From Shewanella mesophila (GTDB lineage: Bacteria > Pseudomonadota > Gammaproteobacteria > Enterobacterales > Shewanellaceae), in NCBI RefSeq assembly GCF_019457515.1, contig NZ_CP080421.1, forward strand, positions 1,302,001 through 1,366,000: a DNA stretch of 64,000 bases. The letters run 5' to 3'. The notes under the pieces were generated by a model, which did no database searches, was not told the DNA's origin, and worked only from the letters and a program-made list of their open reading frames with translations. Of this stretch, positions 36,439 through 46,111 are shown in pieces; the stretch's first letter is position 1; the number at the start of each line of letters is the position of its first letter. Both the position numbers and the translations under genes were made by a program.

Positions 36439-38061
36439 CTAGGCCATGCGCTCAACGGGTTTCCAGCGCAGTAGCTCACCAGGCAGTTTTACGCCTTGGG
36501 CGGTGATGCTGTTAATACGATTGAGATAAGCCGCGCCGTACATCAAGTGCTTAGCCAAATCTACCGCATTGCGGTTTTGATAGTCATCTAAATAACTGCC
36601 TTTTGCCCACTGGTTAAAAGCGCCAAGTGCCGGACCTGCCCAAATTTGGTAATCCATCTCACGGCCCACTTCGCCAGAATTTGACCAGCGGCTCGATAGT
36701 CCCAAATACCAGCGGAAAATCAGTGCCATCTTACGTTTTGGGTTACCTTCGGCACGCTCAATCTGCTTAGGATCGCGCTCATTAAAGTGGGCAACAGTGC
36801 CTGCCCAAATATCATCGAGACTTGAGCGAAACACTTGCTTCTCAAGTTTTTCACGCTCATCGGTAGGAATGGACTCAATAGCGTCATAACGTGTGTAGAT
36901 CTCATACAGTTTGTTAGCGCGCATCGGGAATAGGGTGCCACGCTTAACCACCTGAAGCTTAACGCCCATCTCAAACATGTCGGCGGCTGGTGCCATGGTG
37001 ACGTCGGCCATCTCTGTGGTGGCCAGAAGCTTGCGGGTATGCTCACTGGCCCCAGCTTCGACACAGGCTTGGTTGATTGAACCGGTAACGATATAAGCCG
37101 CACCCATATTAAAGGTCGCTAATGCCGCATCAGGGGTGCCCACACCACCGCCACAGCCTACGCGAAGTGGCGTTGGGTATTGGTACTTGGCTTGGATCTC
37201 CTCTTTCAGCGCTAAAATCGTCGGCAATAGTGTAACCAAAGGACGGTTATCGGTATGGCCGCCAGAATCGGCTTCGGCCGTAATATCATCAGCCATGGGG
37301 ATCTGCTGGGCCATCGCCATCTGGTCGACGCTGATCAACCCTTCATCAAGGAGTTTCTGTAGCATCTTAGCCGGTGCTGGCATCATGAACTTCTCCGCCA
37401 CTTCGGTACGGCTCACTTTGGCGATCACCTTATTGCCGATAACTATGTTGCCATGGGTGTCACGACTAAGACCTGCGGTGCGGTAGTAAACAATTTGCGG
37501 CGTGAGGCCTAAGAAAGCCGATGCCTCAACGGTACGTACCTTATGTTTGAGAAATAGCTCGACGCTGCCACGTTCTAGTGCAGGTTCGCTTGGGCTATGA
37601 ATAAGGTTAAACATATAAGGGCCATTGGGCAGCGCCGCTTGAATGCGGTTAATGGCGGCTTCAACGCGGCTAGGGATGAGCCCCGCTGCGCCAAATGAGC
37701 ACAGAATGCCCGCTTTACCTAAGGCGATAACCAGCTCTTCTGAGGAGATGCCGTTCGCCATCGCGCCAGCATAATAGGCATACTTTACCCCGTGAACGCG
37801 GCGGAAATTGCTATCACCAAGGCTTTCGGTGCCAAGCGCTGGGGTAAAGGCGCTAACGGGGTGGCCTTGAGCATTATTGCCTGTTATTAGGCTCGCTTCG
37901 GTCGCGATACCCACCCCTTTGTCGCTGTCATTGATGACATAGCAGGCGCGGCTGAAATCTTTCAGTTGCGCGGCCATGGCTGCCGTATCAAAGCTGATGC
38001 TAGCATCGCTTACTTGCCAAGGCCATGGCGATAACTTGTCGTTGGTTGTCGTAGGATTCAT
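36439..38061 (-). CDS. pfaD: PfaD enoyl reductase of the polyunsaturated fatty acid synthase
   Basis: A 540-residue FMN-dependent TIM-barrel enzyme of the nitronate-monooxygenase-like enoyl reductase group. It reduces the trans double bond during EPA-type synthesis and acts with PfaA-C. Typical blocks include GVKYAYYAGAMANGISSEE, FNLIHSPSEPALERGSVE, the flavin-binding VGCGGGVGTPDAALATF and VTGSINQACVEAG. It is separated from pfaC by 89 bp, unlike the overlapping joints upstream, so it may have its own ribosome site but shares the transcript. Last gene of the cluster. Confidence 0.95.
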   Translation of the reverse strand: MNPTTTNDKLSPWPWQVSDASISFDTAAMAAQLKDFSRACYVINDSDKGVGIATEASLITGNNAQGHPVSAFTPALGTESLGDSNFRRVHGVKYAYYAGAMANGISSEELVIALGKAGILCSFGAAGLIPSRVEAAINRIQAALPNGPYMFNLIHSPSEPALERGSVELFLKHKVRTVEASAFLGLTPQIVYYRTAGLSRDTHGNIVIGNKVIAKVSRTEVAEKFMMPAPAKMLQKLLDEGLISVDQMAMAQQIPMADDITAEADSGGHTDNRPLVTLLPTILALKEEIQAKYQYPTPLRVGCGGGVGTPDAALATFNMGAAYIVTGSINQACVEAGASEHTRKLLATTEMADVTMAPAADMFEMGVKLQVVKRGTLFPMRANKLYEIYTRYDAIESIPTDEREKLEKQVFRSSLDDIWAGTVAHFNERDPKQIERAEGNPKRKMALIFRWYLGLSSRWSNSGEVGREMDYQIWAGPALGAFNQWAKGSYLDDYQNRNAVDLAKHLMYGAAYLNRINSITAQGVKLPGELLRWKPVERMA

Positions 38062-38150
38062 TTAAATAAGACCCTTATCTTTTTCATTCTTTATTAGGTT
38101 GCTTGACTAGCGGGATTGAGGATATGCCCATCCCGCTAGTATCAATTTTT

Positions 38151-41100
38151 TTAAGCTTCTTCGATACAGATGGCTATGTCGGTGACTTCATAGATACGCA
38201 GCCCGTCTTTGCTCAGGCTAGCGTTACCTGTGATCACCTTCTTACCACCCTCATCTTTAATCGAGGTAATACTCACATCCATCGACATCTGCTTATTGAG
38301 AGGGTTGATCTGACCGCGATATTTCCACTTAATGTTTGACAAAATCTGGCCAAACTTAGGGTTTTTAAATCCTGCGCCCAAATTTTTGCTGATGGCGTAA
38401 GTTTGCATGGTTTCGATAATGGCTTCAACGCCTAACGAACCCGGCATCACAGGATCTTGGTGAAAATGGAACTGGAAGAACCAGTCGCTAGGATCGATAG
38501 TGCGCTCAGCGTAGAGGTAACCTAAACCTTCGGTGCCACCGTTATCGACAATTTCGACGCTATCGATAAAATTAAGCTGACCGCCAGCAAGACGATAGTG
38601 AGGCTGATTTGCCGGCGCATTAAAGTGGCGGCCTGCTTTATCTAATAAATTCACTTTGGTGTCGGCACTAATGCCTTTGGCCACATGCCAAGGCTGAGTC
38701 ACTTTACCATTATCTAAGCCCAGCTGGTCTTTAAGCGCATCGCCTTTGAAGTAGCCAAATACTGCGGTGCCGCGATAGAAGGGCTCGCCGTCGGTGCTCA
38801 ATTCAAAGCTGAAACTTTGAATGATGTTGGTGCCAGCCATCACTGTTGACAGCAGACGCGAGTCGTTGACAATGGTTTTACCGCGCAGGTCGACATCGCG
38901 TAGTAGCTCGCCACTACCATCTAGGTTACGGAAAAACAGCTCAAGCCCTGGGAAGCCCAATGTGGTGCCCATGTAACCTGAGATGAAACCATTAGGCTGC
39001 AAAGAGATCTCCATCAGCACCGAATACGGCATGACAGCATGGTGGCTATTCTTATCGAAATACCACGCATCCGTTGGCACTTCATATTCGGCTATACAAC
39101 TTGACGGTTTTTTAAATTCACCACGTTTACCGTTAACTTCCACCACGCGGGTGGTTAACTGCAGATCGCCGCACGGCGTACGTGGCGGGATCATTCCGCG
39201 ATAAATTGAAAACTCAGGGCCAAAGCAGTTTTCGATATTACCTGTGGCAAATTCAAACATGTGATACGGCGTAAACGGCACGGTATCAGGCACGCGATTG
39301 GGATAATCGGGTGTGAGTGGTGCCTCTACATGTGAAAGAGGGATCACGCCTTTGTTAGGCGCGGCGCTCAAATCAGGCACTTGTGCCATTAACGGTGCAT
39401 TGATTGACGCACCTTGATAGCCCTTTTTAGCACTTGCTGAGTCAGCCTGCACTGCGTTGCTAACCGTCAATGGTGCGTCATAGCGGGTACACTCATCTTC
39501 CTCTTTGATCATCACGCCGAGGTTTTGGAAGTCCACCACCACTTTGCCATTGAGCAGAATGTCGATGTTGGCTTTGGCATAAGGACGTGGGCTGAAGCCA
39601 ATCTCGGTCACTTCCATACGATAGGTAAGCTGGGCCGATTGCGGAATAACCTGACCACGACAACGTACCTTTTGTGACGCATTTTCAAGTGGTTGGAAAC
39701 GACCATTTTTCGTTTGGGTATGCATCCCTAGATGTAACATGTAGAACTGCAGTAACTGGCCACAGCCTTCTGCCATCAAGGAGCCCGCCATCACCTGATC
39801 ATCTTTAAAATGACAAGGGAAGTACCAATGGTTAGGTTCCAGCTGCTTATGACCTTCGATTAACCCAAGTCCCCATGCACCGCCCGTTCTGTCGACCTTA
39901 CTGACCTGCTCGATCATCAAGAACTTCTCAGAGGCAAAACACAATGATGGTTGGGGATGACCTGCGTGTGACGGACCGAAACAGCCTTCAATGTCGGCCG
40001 ATAATAGCTTATGAATCGCGGCGTAATCGAACTGAGTCTGCGGGCAATCCAGTAGCGGATTAAAGCGTAGCTTGGTTGCGCTGTTACGGGCCTTGATTTC
40101 ATCTTCTGTGCGGATGACACCTTTGCCGTCTGCCAGTTCTGCATCGGTAAAGAAACCCGCGCAGCCACCATCCATCTTGAGGATCATGGTATCGCCAACG
40201 AAACACTCATAAGAGAAGAAGAACAACAGGGTATCGCCGTTACGGGCATAGTGGTTGATCTTAATATCGTATCTTAATGTGTCACCGCCCCGAGGCAGGT
40301 CGCCTAAGAAGGTGAGGGTGCAGTCGAGTAGACGGTAAACGCGCTCACCCTTGTTTTCAAAATCAATACCTAAGTAGCTGATTAACATTAAGTCACACTG
40401 ACCCGATTCAACGGCAACGGCCCAAGGAATTTGGCCATCGACTAAGTAAGGGGCATCCTCCGGGATGTCATACTCAGTGGTCATTGAACTTGGCTTGTAT
40501 TCATTAATGTTGGCATCGAGTTTCGTCACCCGCGACACCAACAGATAGTCGGTGGTCGGTAGGCGAACGCGGCGCGAATAGTTATCGATAGGGGCATATT
40601 CTGGGCCAAATACTTTGGCGATATCACCTTCAGCATATTCGACCAGATCATGGTAATCCCAGATGCATGGCTTGTGCGCAGGCACTGGGGCACGATAAGG
40701 CTCTACCTTGTCATGCTGTGGTTTCAATATTGGCTGCGTCTCTACCAGCACTTGAGAATGAGCGTGAGTCTGCACTTGCGTCTCAGTCGGCGCCGCACCA
40801 GTGGCTTGTGCAAGCTGCTGTTTTAGCAGTTGGTCAGCCACTTTAAGGCCGGTTTCACGGCTCTTGAGAAAAGCGAGGTGCGCTTGCTGTGCGAGCTGCT
40901 GGTTATGCTGAAACGCGGCTAGCTCGCCTTGTGGCAAATTTAATTGGCTCGCATCGAATGTGCTGGGTGTTTTGCTTGTCATGATGTTCTGGGTACCTAT
41001 TGCTTTAGCAATGTGGGCCTGTGTTGGCGTTTGGGCATCTGCCGCCGACGTCGCAACTGGCTGTGGGTAGCTGATAAGTTGCGGAGCACGTGAAGTGGTT

Positions 41101-43916
41101 GGCGCTAAATGACCCTGGGCAACTTTTGCTTTAATGGTGTCTAGACCAGGTATCGGGGTGTTAATAATATGACCCACAATATCTCGCCCACCTAAACCGA
41201 CCTCCTTGACTAAGCTGCGCTCGGCATGGGTGCCTAAGGTGTGTGCCAGTCGTTGAGTCAGTGCACTGCGCTGCGTAGCATCTTGACTAAGGTGGGTGAG
41301 GGCGCACTGATTTTCACTGACATTGGCGATCACCGCATGCTGGCTTGAACCTTGCGCAGCTTGTTGATTGAGGCGCAACAAGCCATAGATTAGGCTCGTC
41401 ATACCCGCGGCGGCAAAACTGTGTCCAAGCTGTTGCTGACCCTGTTCAAAACACGCTTGGGTTAAGGGGAGTGCCTGCTGCAATTGGTCGCATGTCAACG
41501 CGCTTCCTGGGGCAATACTCTGCTCAACTAAGCTGATTTGCGCGCCATGGGTGCCAGTGAGCGTGAGTAACTCATCGGCGACGCGGCTAACCGCGCTGGT
41601 GGCGCCAAAGTTTAGGCTCTCAATGGTGGCATAACTTTGCTTGGCGTGGACAAGCGGCTCGAGTACTAAAGCGCCCGCACCTTCTGCCAGTTTCCAGCCT
41701 GTATCGCTTGGTGCTACCGCCACTGGACTTACGGCATTTTTAAGCATCACCTGCTCAATACTACCAGAGAGGTCGACCGCGGCAATCACGACGGCGTCGA
41801 GCTGTTCTTGCACCATCATATTTTCGGCCACATCGAGGGCGCGGCTCACCGACTGCTCACCCGCTGAAATGGTGAAAGCAGGGCCGTTAAAGTCCCAGAG
41901 TGAAGCGATACGCGACGCCATGATGTTGCCGATAAAGCTGGTGTACTGGTTAAGCTTGGCAGCATCGAGCACACTATCCATGGCGATGGTTTCGATGGAT
42001 TGATACTCACTGTCTGTGAGTGTCACGCCCATGGCATTGAGGCTTTGTTTCAATTGCGTATGCAAATTGACGCGCCCACGGAACTGATGCAGTTCAAGCT
42101 CTGTCTCCATCGCGACCAGCACGGCCACTTTCTGCCCCGGTTTTAACTTGGCATCACGAATGGCCTCGTCGGTCACCTTCATCAACATCAGTTGCTGACA
42201 GATCAAGCGATCATCTTCATTAGGCGGCAGTTTAAAGCGTAAAAAATCCAGCTCAAAATTGTCAACATAAGCCCCTTGTGGAATGGCATGGATGCCAAAC
42301 TGAGCTAATAGCTCTGGGTGCTTGTCGAGTCCTTTCCAGCGCTTGCTGGGGAGATCGATAAACGCATGCTGACCCTGTTGCAAGGTCACATCGAGTTGAT
42401 TAATGGTGCTAATCGGCCCAATGTGGCTGGCGATACCACTAATGGCGAATGCGGGAGTTGAGCCGTTACTGCAGGCCTGTGAAGGTGTGCTTGCCGCTCT
42501 TGGCTGTTTTGCGGTGTAAGACTCTAATAATAGGTGAGCATTACAGCCACCAAAGCCAAATACCGACACACCTGCAAGCCGTTCATGGTTGCCTGGCTTT
42601 ACTGGCCATGGGGTGACTTTATTTGGCAAAGTATGAGCACCAAATAGGCCATTTGGCGAGCCAATGGCCTCACTAATATTAATGCTGGGCGGCAATACGC
42701 CTTGGCGCATGGCGAAGATCATCTTCATGATCCCTGGCATACCAGCAGCAGTAAGCAGGTGGCCTAAGTTGGATTTGGCCGAGCCAATGAGCGGTGCGGC
42801 TGAGCCATTGAGACGTGGGGCAAAAAACTGCTCCATCGAGGCCAGTTCAACCTTGTCTCCCAGTGGCGTGCCAGTGGCATGACATTCGATCACTTCGATA
42901 TTTTCTGGCGCTATGTCGCTGCTGCGATAGGCGCGTTCGAAGGCCTTTACTTGGCCTTTGCTATTTGGGCTTAATACAAACTGGCCTTTACCGTCGTTAG
43001 ACAGGCCGATCCCGCTGACCACGGCGTAGATCTTATCGCCGTCGCGCTCGGCATCGTCGAGACGTTTAAGCGCCAATACTCCAGCGCCTTCACCGGCAAA
43101 CAAGCCTTTGCTGTTTTTATCAAAGGGGGCTGAGAATCCATGATCTGGGTAGGCGTGAAAAATCGAGAACCCCATATTGATAAAGAAAGGGTCCGCGCCA
43201 GAAACGGCGCCCGCCAACATTAAATCGGCTTTGCCCGTTGCAAGGTAATCACAGGCTAATTTAAGTGAATAAACTGAGCTGGCACAGGCGGCATCTAGGC
43301 TGAGCTGCACGCGACCGAGCCCTAGCGCGTCGGCAACAACCTTAGAGGCATTATGAGCAATTGCCCCGTTAGCACAGTCGATTGATGGTGTGTGTGGGGT
43401 TTGCGCGTTAAAGGCTTGCAGGCGAAAATCTCGGCTATCTAACTTGGTTTGCAGCGCCTTCTCTACCGCATTGTGATAGAGCGGCAGAAACAGCTCATTC
43501 GATTTTGCGGTTGGGAATGACAGCGCGCCCATGATGATGCCTGTGCGCTCTAGTAGTGGCGAGTCCATCGGAACGCCTGCATCGAGTAGCGCGTTACGAC
43601 TGGTATCGAGTGCCCATTTGAAACTGTCATCGAGGCCCTTGAGCTGCTCAGTCCCGGTACGATAGCCGTTAGCATCGAAGATAAAGTCTTCAATATAGCC
43701 GCCTTTATCGCAATAAAATCGGTCAGATTGTCCCTGAACGCCTTGGTAGTCGGCGCTGTTAGCGCCCAGTTTCTCATTGCTGAGAATGGTTCTTGAGTCG
43801 CGTTTATCGAGTAAGTTTTGCCAAAATTGATCCGGCGTTTTAGCGTCGGGATACAGGGTGGCTAACCCGACTATCGCTATTTTACATGGTTGAGAAGGCG
43901 CTTCATTTGAAGGCAT
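38151..43916 (-). CDS. pfaC: PfaC: ketosynthase, chain-length factor and two FabA-like dehydratase domains
   Basis: A 1921-residue multidomain subunit. KS domain (about 10-460), active Cys211 in DAACASS, with ECHATGTPLGDKVE and KSNLGHLLTAAGM. A second KS-like domain (about 490-900) lacks the Cys (ISAGEQSVSR), acting as chain-length factor. After a Gln/Ala/Pro-rich linker come two FabA-like hot-dog dehydratases, about 1180-1450 and 1550-1915, the latter with FHFHQDPVMPGSLGVEAI. These put the cis double bonds into the chain. Overlaps pfaB by one base. Confidence 0.95.
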   Translation of the reverse strand: MPSNEAPSQPCKIAIVGLATLYPDAKTPDQFWQNLLDKRDSRTILSNEKLGANSADYQGVQGQSDRFYCDKGGYIEDFIFDANGYRTGTEQLKGLDDSFKWALDTSRNALLDAGVPMDSPLLERTGIIMGALSFPTAKSNELFLPLYHNAVEKALQTKLDSRDFRLQAFNAQTPHTPSIDCANGAIAHNASKVVADALGLGRVQLSLDAACASSVYSLKLACDYLATGKADLMLAGAVSGADPFFINMGFSIFHAYPDHGFSAPFDKNSKGLFAGEGAGVLALKRLDDAERDGDKIYAVVSGIGLSNDGKGQFVLSPNSKGQVKAFERAYRSSDIAPENIEVIECHATGTPLGDKVELASMEQFFAPRLNGSAAPLIGSAKSNLGHLLTAAGMPGIMKMIFAMRQGVLPPSINISEAIGSPNGLFGAHTLPNKVTPWPVKPGNHERLAGVSVFGFGGCNAHLLLESYTAKQPRAASTPSQACSNGSTPAFAISGIASHIGPISTINQLDVTLQQGQHAFIDLPSKRWKGLDKHPELLAQFGIHAIPQGAYVDNFELDFLRFKLPPNEDDRLICQQLMLMKVTDEAIRDAKLKPGQKVAVLVAMETELELHQFRGRVNLHTQLKQSLNAMGVTLTDSEYQSIETIAMDSVLDAAKLNQYTSFIGNIMASRIASLWDFNGPAFTISAGEQSVSRALDVAENMMVQEQLDAVVIAAVDLSGSIEQVMLKNAVSPVAVAPSDTGWKLAEGAGALVLEPLVHAKQSYATIESLNFGATSAVSRVADELLTLTGTHGAQISLVEQSIAPGSALTCDQLQQALPLTQACFEQGQQQLGHSFAAAGMTSLIYGLLRLNQQAAQGSSQHAVIANVSENQCALTHLSQDATQRSALTQRLAHTLGTHAERSLVKEVGLGGRDIVGHIINTPIPGLDTIKAKVAQGHLAPTTSRAPQLISYPQPVATSAADAQTPTQAHIAKAIGTQNIMTSKTPSTFDASQLNLPQGELAAFQHNQQLAQQAHLAFLKSRETGLKVADQLLKQQLAQATGAAPTETQVQTHAHSQVLVETQPILKPQHDKVEPYRAPVPAHKPCIWDYHDLVEYAEGDIAKVFGPEYAPIDNYSRRVRLPTTDYLLVSRVTKLDANINEYKPSSMTTEYDIPEDAPYLVDGQIPWAVAVESGQCDLMLISYLGIDFENKGERVYRLLDCTLTFLGDLPRGGDTLRYDIKINHYARNGDTLLFFFSYECFVGDTMILKMDGGCAGFFTDAELADGKGVIRTEDEIKARNSATKLRFNPLLDCPQTQFDYAAIHKLLSADIEGCFGPSHAGHPQPSLCFASEKFLMIEQVSKVDRTGGAWGLGLIEGHKQLEPNHWYFPCHFKDDQVMAGSLMAEGCGQLLQFYMLHLGMHTQTKNGRFQPLENASQKVRCRGQVIPQSAQLTYRMEVTEIGFSPRPYAKANIDILLNGKVVVDFQNLGVMIKEEDECTRYDAPLTVSNAVQADSASAKKGYQGASINAPLMAQVPDLSAAPNKGVIPLSHVEAPLTPDYPNRVPDTVPFTPYHMFEFATGNIENCFGPEFSIYRGMIPPRTPCGDLQLTTRVVEVNGKRGEFKKPSSCIAEYEVPTDAWYFDKNSHHAVMPYSVLMEISLQPNGFISGYMGTTLGFPGLELFFRNLDGSGELLRDVDLRGKTIVNDSRLLSTVMAGTNIIQSFSFELSTDGEPFYRGTAVFGYFKGDALKDQLGLDNGKVTQPWHVAKGISADTKVNLLDKAGRHFNAPANQPHYRLAGGQLNFIDSVEIVDNGGTEGLGYLYAERTIDPSDWFFQFHFHQDPVMPGSLGVEAIIETMQTYAISKNLGAGFKNPKFGQILSNIKWKYRGQINPLNKQMSMDVSITSIKDEGGKKVITGNASLSKDGLRIYEVTDIAICIEEA

Positions 43917-46111
43917 TATGCTTCCCCTTTTAATAAGGTATTTGCCGCATCAGTTGTCTTTAGCTGCTCTTGCAGTGCTAATTGACGCTTTAGTCCCAGC
44001 TGCAACACGGTCAGGCTGACGGGGACACGATGGCTGATTAACTGTCCGATCGCCTTAAGCAGAGTCGCGATATCGCTGCTCCCTTTGGCGTTTAGCGGAA
44101 TCGTGCAGCATTGAGATGTCAGGTTTGTCGACGGTGATAACAGATTATCTATGAGTTTTTCACTGTTACTGCTTTTTAGTATTTTGTCGATAAGTGTGCA
44201 GTTTTGGCGATCGGCACCGATTTCGACAAATAGCCGTGCGCCTTGGCGCGTTGCACTCTGGATCAGGGCGGTAAAATCTAAGCTATTGCAGAAGGTATCG
44301 GCAATCGAGGTTGCTATTAGCTTAGGATTCAACTGACCCTGTTCATCGCCAACGCCCCTATCGATACCTTTGCCTGTATCGGCGGCGCTGATAAATGTAA
44401 CTGGGTGACTCACCGCTTCTGGAACAATATTTTGCTCGTAAAAAGCGATCACATTTTCATGCTGGCTGAGTGCCGGTGTCGTGTGCATCGCCGTTACACG
44501 ATTGGCCGCAATCCCGCGTTTCCCCAAGGCTTTTAGTAGCAGCTGACAGCTATGCTCACAACCTGCAATCACGCAGGTGTCTCCCTGAGTAATGGCTAAG
44601 TAAACACGTGGATATTGCTCAAGCATTGAGTGAATCGACTCAGGAGTGCAGCGCACCACAAAGCTGTTCCAATGAATCACATCGCTATCGGTCAGGCCCC
44701 AAGCGCTGCGCACAGCGCTTAAGTCGCCTGAGATGACGGACGTAAATAGCGGATCGCTTTTGGTTTTGTCGATCAAGAGATGAGGCTGCTGCCATACGTC
44801 AAGACTGGCCCACATTGAGGCTTCGCCCATGGAGTAACCTAACGCGTATTGTGGCTTAACATCAAACTCATCCATTAATAGTTTGCTCAGCAGATAACTC
44901 GCACCTACGCCTGCAATCGCCATATCGCCCAGGGCCATCTGCTCTGTGATCTGTTTGTCGCTATGATAGATCTCATCGGCTTGTAACATGGCTTTGAGAT
45001 CGCCTTGCTGCTCTAAGCGGGCATAGAGCGCAGGGAAATAGTGATGCAGTTCGCTGAGCATGTCGTGATAGACAGTACCAACACCAGGATAAATAAAGGC
45101 CAGGTGTTGTTGTCCAAGTGGCGCTGCCGTAAAAAAGCTTCCAGCTGGGGTTTTGTATTGCCCTTTTTCTTTAAACACTTGGCTTAGCGCATCACTCATA
45201 CAGGCGATCTCTTGCGCGAGAGACTCTATGCTAGTGGCTTGTAATGTGAGCGCAAAACGTGGACTGGTACTGATTTCAAATTCATGTAAATTGTGCTGCA
45301 TTAACTCCAACAAAGATGACGTGATCTTTGAATTCTCGCTCATCAGCCTAATACTATCTAGCTCAGCGGCTAACGCCCACAAGCCTTGATTTAACTCGGC
45401 TTCACTGGTGCCAGAGATTAAGAAGAATAGGCGCTGTGCTTTGAGCAAGGATCTTGCTTTTAATCGACCCGTACCTTGAGTCAGCACTATAGCTGCATGC
45501 TTCATCGCGCTATCTGCGGAATCAAATTGCAGATTTAATCTTGCTACACGTGCCTGATAACGCTCTGTAAACCAATAGTGGCGTGAGTTATCGTCACGGG
45601 TAATGGTGCGCTGCGCGATATCGATAATCAGTTGGCAAAGCGCGTCAAATGCAAGTTGATTGCGATCAACCTCTGGATGACTCACTTGTTCATTATTAAT
45701 GACAAGAGTGCGCTGACAGTTTACCGCGCTCAGATCACGCTTAGCTTGTTTTAGCGCAAGATTCGATGCCTCGTCAGCTGTTTTGGCATATTGCACCCCA
45801 GCAAGATACGCATGTGGATGCAGCTTTCGCTGCGCGGCCACAAGTGCGGGCATTAATACCAAACTGCTTTGCGGTGCCTGAATGCTGACTACTTCGCCAG
45901 CGGCCACAAGGTCTAGCGCCATCTCAAGATTTGTTGTGAACCTGTCAAGCTCAATCACCAAGATAGGTTCATTGCTCAGCTCGTTAGGCATAACGTCTGC
46001 CATATTAATCACGAGGGCGGCAACGCGCAGTGGCGCCGCCTCATCTTGGTCTAGCTTGCTATCGCTTTGTGTTGCGCTCCCTTTATTGAGAGTCCCATTA
46101 TTGAGTGTCAC
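43916..46111 (-). CDS. pfaB: PfaB acyltransferase-type subunit
   Basis: A 731-residue protein. The central acyltransferase domain has its nucleophile Ser427 in GYSMGEASMW, with FIYPGVGTVYHDML before it and FVEIGADRQNCTLI at the end. The first ~300 residues resemble a degenerate ketosynthase-like part without an obvious active Cys. PfaB influences which product (EPA or DHA) is made. It has one-base overlaps with pfaA and pfaC, consistent with translational coupling and fixed subunit ratios. Confidence 0.93.
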   Translation of the reverse strand: MTLNNGTLNKGSATQSDSKLDQDEAAPLRVAALVINMADVMPNELSNEPILVIELDRFTTNLEMALDLVAAGEVVSIQAPQSSLVLMPALVAAQRKLHPHAYLAGVQYAKTADEASNLALKQAKRDLSAVNCQRTLVINNEQVSHPEVDRNQLAFDALCQLIIDIAQRTITRDDNSRHYWFTERYQARVARLNLQFDSADSAMKHAAIVLTQGTGRLKARSLLKAQRLFFLISGTSEAELNQGLWALAAELDSIRLMSENSKITSSLLELMQHNLHEFEISTSPRFALTLQATSIESLAQEIACMSDALSQVFKEKGQYKTPAGSFFTAAPLGQQHLAFIYPGVGTVYHDMLSELHHYFPALYARLEQQGDLKAMLQADEIYHSDKQITEQMALGDMAIAGVGASYLLSKLLMDEFDVKPQYALGYSMGEASMWASLDVWQQPHLLIDKTKSDPLFTSVISGDLSAVRSAWGLTDSDVIHWNSFVVRCTPESIHSMLEQYPRVYLAITQGDTCVIAGCEHSCQLLLKALGKRGIAANRVTAMHTTPALSQHENVIAFYEQNIVPEAVSHPVTFISAADTGKGIDRGVGDEQGQLNPKLIATSIADTFCNSLDFTALIQSATRQGARLFVEIGADRQNCTLIDKILKSSNSEKLIDNLLSPSTNLTSQCCTIPLNAKGSSDIATLLKAIGQLISHRVPVSLTVLQLGLKRQLALQEQLKTTDAANTLLKGEA